Of a DNA stretch of 64,000 nucleotides, positions 10,616 to 21,882 are shown piece after piece (position 1 is the stretch's first letter; each line of letters begins with the position of its first letter). A program made the translations under genes and the position numbers. Source of the DNA: Sambucus nigra (lineage: Eukaryota > Streptophyta > Magnoliopsida > Dipsacales > Adoxaceae); contig OX422221.1 in assembly GCA_949130495.1 (NCBI GenBank), positions 148,575,405 to 148,639,404 on the forward strand, given 5' to 3'. A model generated the notes under the pieces. That model did no database searches and was not told the DNA's origin. It saw only the letters and a list, made by a program, of their open reading frames with translations.

Positions 10616-11437
10616 GATATAGTTGAACCAAATAATATGTTAACGAGAAGATAACTTTATAGTAAAAGTAAGAATACTCGGGTTAGAGTAGTGCGGTAGA
10701 AAGAGGTGTGTTAAGGGTAGTTAAGTGAGGTAGCTTTACTAGGAAGGTTAGAAGGAAAGCTTTAGGTGTGCACATTAGATAAGGGGTGAGCTATACCTCA
10801 AGAGAGTACGACACTAGCTTAATTATGAAGAGTGTGCATGCATATTTAATTATTGTAATTTAACTGCTTGCTAAATATTTTCAAAATGTTTTACTTGGGC
10901 TCTGACCCGTATCAAAATATTATTCAAAACCTTTTAGGTGTCTAGTCACAGGGATGCCCAGTTCGAGGATTCTATCTAGGGATACATAGCTGCAGCTCGT
11001 ATGAAAGTTGCAAGACTTTACTATAGACGCTTCGTTCATTTATTCAGAGTGTAAGATCTTTACTTCAGTACGCATTTGGGCATGTCACCCTCAGATTTAA
11101 TTTTCAGTTATGTATTTGACCTTATGTATCCAGGTTATTGTTTCAATTTACTGTTGTATTTTATTATTGAACCGATAGTTGATTCAACAATCTTTATTTA
11201 TATTATTCATCTGTGTTGGATTTAGTTACCAGTTTGTGTGGATAGTTTAGTTATTATTTATTTTCGCATGTTGCTTATTAATGAAAGATAAAATTTGGCA
11301 CTGGTCTATTTAAATTACTAGGTGGTTAGTAGCTTTAAAATGTTTCAATGGTGATGCTAAGAATGAGACATATCAGACCAACGTTTTATTTTGATCATGG
11401 GCTGGCCACCCGATATTTTTGTAGTCGAGGTGTCGCA

Positions 11438-12246
11438 GATGGTATCAAAGCATCAAGTTCTGGAGTCTTTATGATCTCTGCGGCTTATTATGTTTCAGCA
11501 TAGCGTTCTTTGATATGAAGCCTTATTATAGTATTGTTGCATTCCTTCACGTGTACGACTTATGTTCTCCTGCTATTAAGTATAGTTGATGCGATTCATA
11601 TACGAGTTCAGTTGGGTTTTGTACACCGAATAATTTTGGACGACCAGCGAGGGCCAACAGAAGGACTGCAAGGAGAGAGGCTCAACAAAAGACATGGAAT
11701 ATTCTGGGAACGGTGATCGCGATAGAAGTCACCATGGTTATTTTCAGGCAGATGACGTTGGGATAATTACTAGGACGTAGTAGCTTCCCTAATCATCGTC
11801 GTAGAAAGCAGTGGCGCAAATTTAGACTCACCCAGTGTAGTCGGTAAAAAGGGGGGAGTCGGAGTAACTCTTACGAAGAGCCATCTGTAAGGATTCGGGG
11901 AAGATAGGGAGTGTGATGGGTCAATGGAAGGAGATAACCCAAAAGTAATTGTGTAGGGTGGAGTGAAGTGGCACCTAGGACTAAATTTTGAGCGAAATTT
12001 TCAGCTCAGAGGAGCGGTGATGTAGTGATGGTAGTCAGTCACTATAACTATGGAGAGATACCATGAATAACGAAGAAGTTGGGGTGAGGTTTGACCGTAA
12101 ATCCTCTCACTAGTTGTTTAAACAAAAAGGGTAATAACTCAAAGAGGCGTCTTATGCATAAAGAGTAGGAACACATGTGTGGATTTTATCCGGAGAGAAT
12201 CAGGGGACAAGGACAGGATGCCCAGTAAGGGAAACAGTTATAAGAA
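11438..12246 (+). mobile_element. internal region of element A, first part, with primer binding site
   Basis: It begins GATGGTATCAAAGCATCAAG; the primer binding site is 11440-11451. The first few hundred bases resemble the start of the internal region of element B at 51961 (both have CGTTCTCCTGCTAT-like words). No open gag or pol frame is visible, so this part looks non-coding or fully decayed. It is cut at 12247-12251 by the insertion of the minus-strand LTR element. Confidence 0.55.
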
Positions 12247-12251
12247 GTTTT

Positions 12252-13794
12252 TGTAAAGAATAAAAACGTTCTGATACCAATCTGAAGGGGATGATGGTCC
12301 CCGAAATATCCAAATTTTAAACTTCTTATAAAAATTAACCAAATTTTAATTTCTTCAAAATTAAAATGAGATTAAACAAAACAAAAATTTAGGTTTACAC
12401 TAAAACACAAATTTATATAATTCAAGTTCTAAATTATGGCAAAAAAATTACAGCATACATTTTACCAATTTAAATATTGCAACTTGAATTAAATTAAACT
12501 AAAATTACCCAAAATATTAAATTAGCACCAATTTAAACAAAAGTTATGATTAAACCGATTTTTATCTTGTTACCCCTAAGCATGCATCTACGTGATGAAT
12601 ATGCAAGATAAAAATAAATATACCACAACGCCGTGATGTACGGGAAAAATCTCGGACAACCCAACCACAAGTCCACTAAGTATGGTTTTACACAAGACAC
12701 GAAAAAAGACTTACTTCCTTGACTCTTCTTTCAAGCCTTAGCACTTCTTCGTTCTTCTACCTCCACCTTGTCGACAACTCCAGAATCCACCGATGGGGCA
12801 AATCAACCATCAAAACATACGAACACCTTTCCAACGTGTGCACACCACGAATCTTCACAAGAACGGACTCCTCCGTAGGAAACTTTCTCTTTTGGGGATG
12901 AGAAAAATACCCGGTGCCAACAATGGTGATCTCAAAGAAAATATATATTTAGGACTTGGATCAAAATAAGCAATGGGTGTAAAAACTTGGTTTTATTCTA
13001 TATATTAAAACATTTGATTAATAAATACCAAAGAGACTTTTAGATAAAGGTTTTTTATCTCAAGAGCACTTAGAAAGTATGGAAAAGTCTTGTAGAAAAC
13101 TGTGTTCCCGCACATATTAAAAGTGGTAAGAAGTTAGTGGGGAAAATGGCAGTTAGAAAAGAAAACTGGCGAAACTGGGCAAAATTTCCCAGGTCGTTCA
13201 AACGACTTTTGAATGTCGTTCGAAAAACTTGGTTCGAACGAGATACTAACGAGAAAATAGAGTAAAAGGTCAAATCTCGTTAGATTTCTCATTGGAACGA
13301 GTCGTTTGAAAGAGAGTTCTAATGGAAAAATAGAAAAAAAATGGCATAAAGTCATTAGAAGCTCGTTTGATATCTCATTCGAATGACCTTGTTTGAACTA
13401 AAAAGATGTCGTTCGAATGATTTTTAAAAAATCCCAAAATGCTTTTTAAGCCGAGAAACTTCTATGCAAAGTTTTAAAATGATTTTCTAAGAAAAATAAA
13501 AAAGTTTTTATGACACAAGTTTATGAAAAGACACCCCTAAAAAATTAATCGAGCCTCTCTATATATTAAATGCATTCATACCTTTAGAGACCTTGGAATC
13601 CAAATGTTGATAACGTAAAAGCTTGGCACATAAATTGACAATAATGTAATCTTCAAACTCTTGACCACTATGTCTTTAACTCAAACGTCATATTCTTTAA
13701 AGGATATGACAAAGTATTATCCTATGACTCAATTAGTTTTGTCTAGAATTAGGCCAACACTATAAATAGACTCGATTGGAAATTTGCCCTTACG
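12252..13794 (-). repeat. 3' LTR of the minus-strand element
   Basis: It aligns with 15790-17375 over its length, for example at TGATACCAATCTGAA, GCATGCAT..ACGTGATGAATA and the AACGAC-rich block. The LTR start on the minus strand is CGTAAGGGCAAATTTCC; the first base is presumably mutated from T. Divergence from its sister is obvious by eye, so the insertion is not recent. Confidence 0.8.
13190..13420. repeat. TCGTTCGAACGA word cluster
   Basis: GTCGTTCAAACGAC, GTCGTTCGAAAAAC, GGTTCGAACGAG, GTCGTTTGAAAGAG, CTCGTTTGATATCT and GTCGTTCGAATGAT are scattered over about 230 bp, all variants of one palindrome. The block is about 380-600 bp from the LTR 5' end and recurs at the same place in the sister LTR (16798-17005). 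Confidence 0.65.
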
Positions 13795-15789
13795 AATCTC
13801 CCCCTTGGGCTATTCCAAGACAAAATCCAAATTAAAAATCCTATGGGCCGTCAAGCTCTTCCAAAAAGACACAAACCTTCCAAGAATAAAAAATTGCAGA
13901 TGCTTGACAAAACACATGGGATGAAATGCTTTGCCTCTTTAAAAAGTTTCCACTAAAGATGAAAACCTGGACACTTCAACACACCATTGAATGCATAGGT
14001 AATATAACAAGATAAATGACATAATTAAATACTCCCCCTTTGTCTAACATTACCTACTTAAGAAAATCTGCACGTCTCCCCCTAAGTTAGATATCCCAAA
14101 TTAGAAGGTTTAGATACCATTTGTCCCCCTTTTTGTCAGGAATAGACAAAGATTATAAGGCATGAAACAACCTATTTCTCCCCAATTAAATCAAATCCCC
14201 TAAAAGAAACAAGGGATATGAATAATAGAAAAACAAGTATATCATGCAATGGTGAGTAAAGTGACAAGAATAGTAAAGCATATGGCATGAAAAGCAATTA
14301 ATCCAACACAAAGATTAATAAATACCAAGTATGATGTGATAGGAAAACGATACCAAATAGAATAATCTAATATGAGCATAGGATATCAATCGCAACAAGA
14401 AGAATATATATTTAAACATGAATCATACATGGACTAGACAGTAAGAGAAAGACTCAAAAAATCAAAAGAAATACCGTATATATATACATAAAAGATACCA
14501 ATAACGCACACGCATATATACATAGGTATAAAACCACATAAGACAAAAATTACATTAAGCTTTCCACACTCATATAAAAAAATGTGTCTAAATAACATGC
14601 AAAAAATGGTAGTGAAGGGGTGTGAAGTAGCAACAAGAGAATTAAGACCCAATCACTTAAACATGTTCACGGAGTTCTTATTTGAATGCAAAACTTTATC
14701 AACTTAGATATAGCCTCATGTGACAATATAAAGTGAACTCACGGAACAAACATACACAATGCACACAAGCCTGGAATTTTAATGATTCTACAAACCAATA
14801 GAGTCATGAAAAAATAAGCATAACTAGGATACATTGTCATTGTGCAAACCCGTTGATATATCCATCTAAACTTCATCAAACATAATAATCTTTTCTTTTC
14901 TTTTGAATGTTCATATCAAACACAACTACTTTGGCCTTGGCTAATTTTAACAATGCAAATTTTTTTGCCACATGTCTTTTCACACAAAGTAATTTTGTCT
15001 TTCGCAACTCGATTCTATTGATAAACAACTACACCAAATAAATATATTTTTTAATTTTTTTTATTTTTAAATTCGGGCAACAGTTCTTACATGCACAAAT
15101 TCTTCATAGTCATAGCAACATGTAGATGACTAAATTGATAGGAGAACATCTCACTTAGCTCAAATTTACATGTGAAGTTAAAGATCAAATGAGCCCGTGC
15201 ATGTGTGAATCAAGGCATATAAAAAGAAAATCCATGAAGCAAGTCAAAGTCAAACTACTCCATGCAAGCATGATAAAGATCACTTTAAGGATTGAAAATC
15301 TTAACCAAAAGTTCTAGCCACGTGGAAGCAGGGATGATATTGGATTCAAACACAGGTACATGCCACATAAAATATGCAAAACTAAAAATACATAAAAATA
15401 GAAAATATTTTTTAGTTTTTCATATTTTTTATACAAACACAAAGACAACCTAAAAGACAAATAAAAATATTTTTGTATTTTTCAATAAGACCCATTGAAA
15501 AAAAAAACTTAAAATACAAAGATAAACATGTCATAATTTTAGAAAAATTTATACAATGAGGCACAGACTAGAATATGACAAATAAACATACAACTAGCAA
15601 GAATATATTATGAGCCACAAATGCTAGTGTATGTAAACATGCAAACAATTACTCATAAGGTATAACAAGTGAGGAGTCATGTGCTAACATGGGGAACCAT
15701 AAAAAAATGATATATTTTCCATATTCACATAAAAATCTTTAAAAATCAGGATCATGGGATAAATTGGCATAACCCGCTCTGATACCACT
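13795..15789 (-). other. internal region of the minus-strand element, no coding trace
   Basis: About 2 kb without gag, protease, RT or integrase signatures on either strand. AT-rich runs with TATTTTTT/AAAAATA words occur at 15360-15500. Many TCCCCC/CCCCCTT purine-pyrimidine words near 14030-14130 resemble the equivalent part of the neighbouring SIRE-like element. A 72-codon frame at 14434-14652 is not convincing. Confidence 0.55.
15776..15787 (-). other. primer binding site, initiator Met tRNA type
   Basis: The plus strand reads GCTCTGATACCA, i.e. TGGTATCAGAGC on the minus strand, two bases inside the end of the 15790-17375 LTR. This fixes the orientation of the element. Confidence 0.85.
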
Positions 15790-17375
15790 TGTAAAGAATA
15801 AAATGCTTTGATACCAATCTGAATGGGGTGATGGTCCCCACATTTTAAACTTCTTATACAAATTAACCAATTTTTAATTTCTTCAAAATTAAAATGAGAT
15901 TAAACAAAATAAAAAATTGGATTTACACTTTAACACAAATTTATTCAATTGAAGTTATAAATTATGCCAAATAAACTAAAGCACACATTTTACCAATTTA
16001 AATATTGCAATTTGAATTAAATTAAACTAAAATTACCTAAAATATTAAATTAGCACCAATTTAAACAAAAGTTGTGATTAAATTGAATTAAATTAAACTA
16101 AAATTACCCAAAATATTACCAATTTAAACAAAAGTTATGATTAAATCGATTTTTATCTTGTTACCCCTAAGCATGCATATACGTGATGAATATACAAGAT
16201 AAAAATAAACATACCACAATGCCGCAATGTACGAGGAAAACCCACAATGGGAAAAATCTCGAATGCCCAGCCACAAGTCCACTAGGTATGGTTTTACATA
16301 AGATAAGACAAAAGACTTACTTCCTCGACTCTCCTTTCAAGCCTTGACGCTTCTTCGTTCTTCTACCTCCGCCTAGTCGACAACTCTGAAATCAACCATA
16401 GTCTCTTAATCCATCGATGGGGTGAATCAACCATCAAAACATATGAAGGCCTTTCCAACGTATGCACACCACGAATCTTCACAAGAACGGACTCCTCCGT
16501 AGGAAACTTTATCTTTTGGGGATGAGAAGAATACCTAGTGCTAACAATGGTGATCTCAAAGCAAATATATATTTAGGACTTGGATCAAACCAAACAATGG
16601 GTGTAAAAACTTGGTTTTGTTCTAAAGATTAAATCATTTGATTAACAAACACCAAGGAGACTTTTTGATAAAGGTTTTTGCTCTCAAGTGCACTTAGAAA
16701 GTTTGGAAAATTCTTGCACATATTAAAAGTGGTCAGAAGTTAGTGGATAAAATGGCGGTTAAAAAAGAAAACTGGCGAAACTGTGCACAATCACCCAGGT
16801 CATTCGAACGACTTTTGAATGCCATTCGAACGACTTGGTTCGAATGAGATACGAATGAGAAAATAGAGATAAAAGGTCAAATCTCGTTATATTTATTTTT
16901 TGAAAGAGTCGTTCGAACAAGAGTTTTAACGAAAAAATAGAAAAAAAGGGCATAAATTCGTTATATTCTCGTTTGAACGAGAAAAATGTCATTCGAATGA
17001 CTTTTCGAAAAATCCAAAAATGCTTTTTAGGCCCAGAAATTTCTATGCAAAGTTTTAAAATGATTTTCTGAGAAAAATAAAAATTTATTATGAAAAAAGT
17101 TTATGAAAAGACAACCATAAAAAATCAACTAAGTCTCTCTATATTAATTAATGCATTCATACCTTTAGAGACCTTAAAATCCAAATGTTGATGATGTAAA
17201 AGCTTAGCACATAAATCGACAACGATGTAATCTTCAAACTCTTCGCCACCACGTCTTCAACTCAAACGTCATAGGCTTGAAAGGACATGACAAAGTATTA
17301 TCTTATGACTCAATAAGTTTTGTCCGAAATTAAGTCGACACTATAAATAGACTAGATCAAAAAATTTCCTTTATA
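15790..17375 (-). repeat. 5' LTR of the minus-strand element
   Basis: It ends on the minus strand with CATTTTATTCTTTACA directly before the primer site. The other end (17363-17375) is degraded to TATAAAGGAAATTT. The palindromic-word cluster is at 16798-17005 (CATTCGAACGAC, GGTTCGAATGAG, GTCGTTCGAACAAG, CTCGTTTGAACGAG). Confidence 0.8.
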
Positions 17376-17380
17376 GTTTT

Positions 17381-18459
17381 TGGTCCGGTTGGAATCGGGG
17401 TGTTATATTCAGGAACCATTTAAAAGTATGAGTTTTATTCCGAGGTGATTGGGGTCTGCTTTGTGTAGCATAAGCGAGTCACAATGATTTATTAGAACTA
17501 GATTCGAATGAGAAACATGTTTATTAGAGGTATCGTTAATACTGCAAAAATTATATATATTTACCTTTGAGTTAGCAGGGATCTTTTTGGTTCCATCCGT
17601 GGGGTAGTAGGTTTGGACACTGGGGGGTTATATATTTTATAAGGTTAGCTCATTTTGAGAGGGATTTTCGAGGTACGGTTTTATCCTGGGTACGAACTTT
17701 GAGCAATGGTGGGCAGTTATAGCAAGACTATCGTGTTCGCTATTACGGGGCAGGATGTATATTTTTGCGATGTCTCATTTGAAAGAGGGTCAAGCTCACG
17801 GTGATATTTTATGAATTAGACTCAAAGAGTACAACTGTCTAGTTATATTGGATCCCGATGTGTAGGGACTTTTACTAATGTGATTTTGGGTATATCGGGT
17901 TCACCGTTGAGCGAAGATTTTTATCTCATTATTGTTTACATGCTGAGAACTTATTGATAGTGAGAGCATCGTATCGTGTGACGCCTTGAGAGACATGGGC
18001 ATAGACTATCTGATTTATGTGTCGGGAGGTAGGATTTGTGATATCATAGCTATGTGTTTTGGACCCACGGGTTTTGATGATCGACAATACTAGGGGATAG
18101 TGCATTAGGAAAAGTTCTTTTGAGCTTAGTTGCGGGATTGTTATACGCATGGGCCTTAATAAACATTGGGAGTAATGAGACATTATTGGATTCTAGTGCA
18201 TCGATTTTAAATGTTAAATTATTGAACGTGTAAAGAAAACACTTTAAGCTGAGAGCTATTACAATATATGGCCAGTGGAGTCAGGTAGTGCTGCAAAGGA
18301 AGCATTGAGAAAACTTTTGCAACACAAGTTAATGGGTGGGGAAGTATCGAGAAGAATTAAATCGTAATTTATGGGGTAATCGAGAATATCTGTATGATAT
18401 AGCCACACTGAGAGTGAGGAGCTGAGATTGAGATAAATATGTTATGTACCAGACGTTAG
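17381..18459 (+). mobile_element. internal region of element A, continued
   Basis: It follows the 5-bp duplication of the nested element, so it should continue the sequence broken at 12246. G-rich plus-strand sequence in the style of the internal region of element B. No domain of gag or pol can be read with confidence. It ends where the next minus-strand LTR begins. Confidence 0.5.
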
Positions 18460-19671
18460 TGATATTTATGCTGGAATACTTTGATGGTCCCTTTTTATTT
18501 CTTTAGAGGAAATTGTTTTAAGGATAACTAAACAAATTTCTCTTTTATGAAAAAACCTTTTTCCATCTTTAATTCGCACCAAGTTGTGAATCAATTTTAA
18601 CTTAACCAAATTTATATTGATTAATCCTAAACATCCATCTAGTGATTAAAGCAAGTAAAATAAAGTAAATAATACTCCCAACGCCGGATGGACGAGGAAA
18701 CCACAACGAAAAAAAATCTCGGATGACCCAAGCCAGACAATCACTATGAATGTGGAATTACAACGAACAGACACAAGTCTTAATCAACGAATCGATATCC
18801 CACGAGACTTGATGCTCTTATGATCTTCAACCATTCCTCTCACAGTGACCACGTAGAAAGTCCTTCTTTCACGATACCTGTCCACAACACATGCGTCCAC
18901 ATATGTCTCGGTGTCCACCGATATGACTTGTAATATCTACGATGTTGAAATTGGACTCCACCTAATCTTCACCGCAAAACCCAACAATGTTTAAGTGTAG
19001 AACAACTCCTCTTTTATGCCATAGAGATCACTAAAGCATATATTAATGATAACTCGAATCTTTGAAACTCTAAGGATGCATTAACTTTGAAAAACCTTAG
19101 AAAACTTGTGTGCGGTGTACTGGTTCATAAACAGTCTTTCCAGAATGCACTCTTATAAAATCTGAAGGAAACACGCCTATAAATACTTTTCTTAAGACGG
19201 TGGCTCATTCAAGTGACATTTCCATGTAGCTCGAACGAGATTCGAATGACAAAGCATCTCGTGCGAACGACAGTCAGTGTTGTTTGAGTGACGCGCAAAA
19301 GTAAAGTTTAAACTAAACACAACTTTAATTTGTCCTTATCAGATTTAAATGAAGTGTAAAACATTTCAAACACTTATAAAACATTTTAAAACCATTTATT
19401 TAATAAAATAGCATCCTTATCCTTATTAAAATTTTCATACTTGAGTGATCTCGAAATGCAATTGAACTTGAAGACAAATAAAATTGTACCAATTAAACAT
19501 TCGACATAATTAAATCCTTGAACCTTTACCGCAACATCTTCAATAAACTTCAACACGTCATATTCTGTATAGGATTGTGACAATAAAAGTCGACCTATGA
19601 ATCAAACGTATTTTGTTCAGAGAATAAGTCAAAAATATACAACGGACTCAATTGGAAATTTTGTCCTTACA
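18460..19671 (-). repeat. 3' LTR of the SIRE-like element
   Basis: On the minus strand it begins TGTAAGGACAAAATTTCC, like the LTRs of the 12252-17375 element, and is preceded by a purine tract. The far end near 18460 is placed by weak similarity around GATGGTCCC and is uncertain by some tens of bases. A word cluster with CTCGAACGAGATTCGAATGA and TCGTGCGAACGAC lies at 19201-19300. Confidence 0.6.
19201..19300. repeat. CTCGAACGAG-type palindromic words
   Basis: CATTCAAGTGAC, GCTCGAACGAGATTCGAATG and CGTGCGAACGACAG follow each other, then GTTTGAGTGACGCG. The spacing from the LTR start (about 380-470 bp) matches the cluster in the related element at 13190-13420. Confidence 0.55.
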
Positions 19672-21880
19672 AATCTCCCGCTTTGATTATTCCGGGATAA
19701 AATCAACAGTGAAATGCCTAAGCCGGGCCGTCACGCCGTATGACGCCTAAATCCCATCCCATAAATCCAAAATTAAAAATTATAGGACATGACTAGTAAA
19801 TGATGAACCGACAAGCATGAACTATCTTTGAATGTCTTAATATGATGTAGTCATGAAATCTCGAATCTCTTTAAGCAAACCTACACACATGAAACAGATA
19901 AATACCTAGTGAAGTAGGGAGGAACAAATGATATAAATCATAGTGAAATGTGTGAGCAAAATATTTTGATACCGATTTAAAACAAAACAAAAAGCAACTT
20001 TTAAATCCGGATATAAAATATGCACGTAAACAAATGATACCGATGTAGATACAAATGTGTTCAACAAACAAACACAGTGCTCAACAAAAATCTCCACCTA
20101 CATCACATACATCTCTCTCCCTTTTTGTCTCTAATAGACAACCCGCTCAAAAGATAAATAAATCTAGCATGAGATAAATCAATGAAATATATTTATATAA
20201 TCATACAAACAACCAGCTAATAATAATCAATAATATGAAAACCCTATCTATCAAACAGTAATCACACAAATGAATTAATCAATCTAAGCAGGTGTGAAAT
20301 GTTATCCTATGCAGTAAAAGATGTAACCAATATGAAACTGCATATAACAAATTCTCCAGAAGCAACTCAATAGGACTAAAAGTGTGACACATAAGCAGCA
20401 AGTTACTGAAATAAGAAGATTTACAAAAATCCAGGCATCGCTCTAACGAAACTGTTGGGTCGCTCGAACGATAAAAACCTATCGTTAGAACGAGAACTTC
20501 ACATGACACACAGTTGTCGCTCGAACACGCAATCAAAATTCACAATTTCAGTTTAGAAGGTTAAACAGTGTTTCCCAGTGAAAAAAATTCATAAAAATTC
20601 TAATTCGAAAGGTTCCAAAACTGTAAAACAGCATCAAAACAGTAGCTAAACTAAGAAAACACAAAACAACCAAATGTGAGTTACATGCTAACATCATATC
20701 AATGTGCTCAAACATGAACATGGAATGTATGGGCATGAACTACAATAAATAAATCACAATTCCAACCCATCGAAACGATCAAGAAGCTCTAATTGATAGC
20801 TTTAAGTCATCAAAATTTATTTTAGCCATATGTGTCAATTAAAGTGTGAGCTAAATTAACTAAACAATCAAACATGCATATAAATTCAGAATTTTGACGA
20901 TTCTACAAACAATAGCGCCATGACACGATTTTTCAATGATAGGATTCTTTGTGCAAACCCGTATAATTTTTATCCATCCAAACTCCCTCAAATATACCAT
21001 ATTTTATTTGGAATGAACATAAACTAATTGGCCCATATTTCAGCATATGATTCTTTTTATTGCCTTTAATTTTTGGGGGGCTCTTTTAAACGGTGGTTTT
21101 CATGAAGAGTTAATTTTACACTCTCGCAGTCCTTTCTCGTGAATACACATCATTTTTTCAATTACTATCCTCACGGCAAATGGTTCTTACATGCACACCT
21201 CCTCCTTATGTCTACTTACACATAGATGACAAAATTGAGATAAGAACGTCTCACCAAACTCAAATATGTAAGAGATGTTAAACATTCATATGAACTCGTG
21301 CATGTGTGCAAATATGGCACATATACAAAGTCGACTCAAAATGCATACTACAATGGTTAAGATCTTTCTAAGCATAAATAATTATGATCAAATGTCCTAG
21401 CCACATGGATAATGAAAGGAAGGGGGTCCAAGCACACCAATATGCCACATCAAACATGTTAACTCAAAAACAAAAACAAATTGAAAATCTTTTTTGTTTT
21501 TCAACATATTTTGACTTAAATAAATGCAAAATCTTTTTGTATTTTCTCAAAAAAATATAATAAACCAAAAATCTTTTTGTATTTTTCAAATCAGACTCAA
21601 TAAATGAAAAAAATACAAAATGATACACATGTCATAACACTAGCAAGATTTAAATCATAATGTAAAGACTAGCGTATGACATATATGGTCACACAATTAT
21701 CCTTTAGTTTTAGCATGGGAAAAATCAAGTTCAACCAAGTGAGAACTATGAAGTTTTAGTCCTATAGCCACTAAATCCAATTTCCTAACCCAAGTAGGTG
21801 TACCATGACGGGTGGGGGTTTATTTTTAAACTTCCTATGAGAATTCCTTAGGTCATTGAAAAAACGTCTAAGGTGACCTT
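19672..21880 (-). other. non-coding 3' region of the SIRE-like element
   Basis: No coding trace on either strand. A second group of palindromic words (GCTCGAACGATAAAAACC, TATCGTTAGAACGAG, TCGCTCGAACACGC) sits at 20436-20530. Several short open frames (e.g. 20279-20536 minus) are without family resemblance. Confidence 0.5.
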
Positions 21881-21882
21881 TC

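Larger units (their letters stand above)
8817..10937 (+). other. predicted GC-AG intron within LTR of element A
   Basis: The donor is CAG|GCAAGTAG (GC at 8817-8818), a full match to the GC-AG donor consensus, about 180 nt after the TATA-like box. The candidate acceptor is ACCTTTTAG|GTGTCTAGTC at 10936-10937, followed by CACAGGGATGCCC. The same donor occurs in three other LTR loci here, and related acceptor contexts in at least two of them. Splicing itself is not shown. Confidence 0.45.
8290..11437 (+). mobile_element. 5' LTR of Tekay-like Ty3 element A (3148 bp)
   Basis: It starts TGTAACACCCCGTATTTCTG and ends GTCGAGGTGTCGCA, a TG...CA pair with an inverted TGTAACACC/TGCGACACC end. It is followed after GA by the initiator-Met-tRNA primer site TGGTATCAAAGC (11440-11451). 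Size and ends match the other large LTRs of this window and resemble Tekay-type chromoviral LTRs. It interrupts the mobile-domain pseudogene at 8289/8290. I found no matching 3' LTR. A TATA-like TATAAAAT lies at 8636-8643. Confidence 0.75.
12252..17375 (-). mobile_element. complete non-autonomous LTR element, minus strand (5124 bp)
   Basis: Two related LTRs (12252-13794 and 15790-17375) flank about 2 kb. In minus orientation the primer site TGGTATCAGAGC is at 15787-15776 next to the upstream LTR. A purine tract (AAGGGGGAGATT) lies next to the downstream LTR at about 13810-13795. The target duplication GTTTT is perfect (12247-12251 and 17376-17380). The internal region has no recognisable gag or pol, so it must depend on another element. 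It resembles the neighbouring SIRE-like element at 18460-23310 in LTR start (TGTAAGG) and in its 3' non-coding part. Confidence 0.85.
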
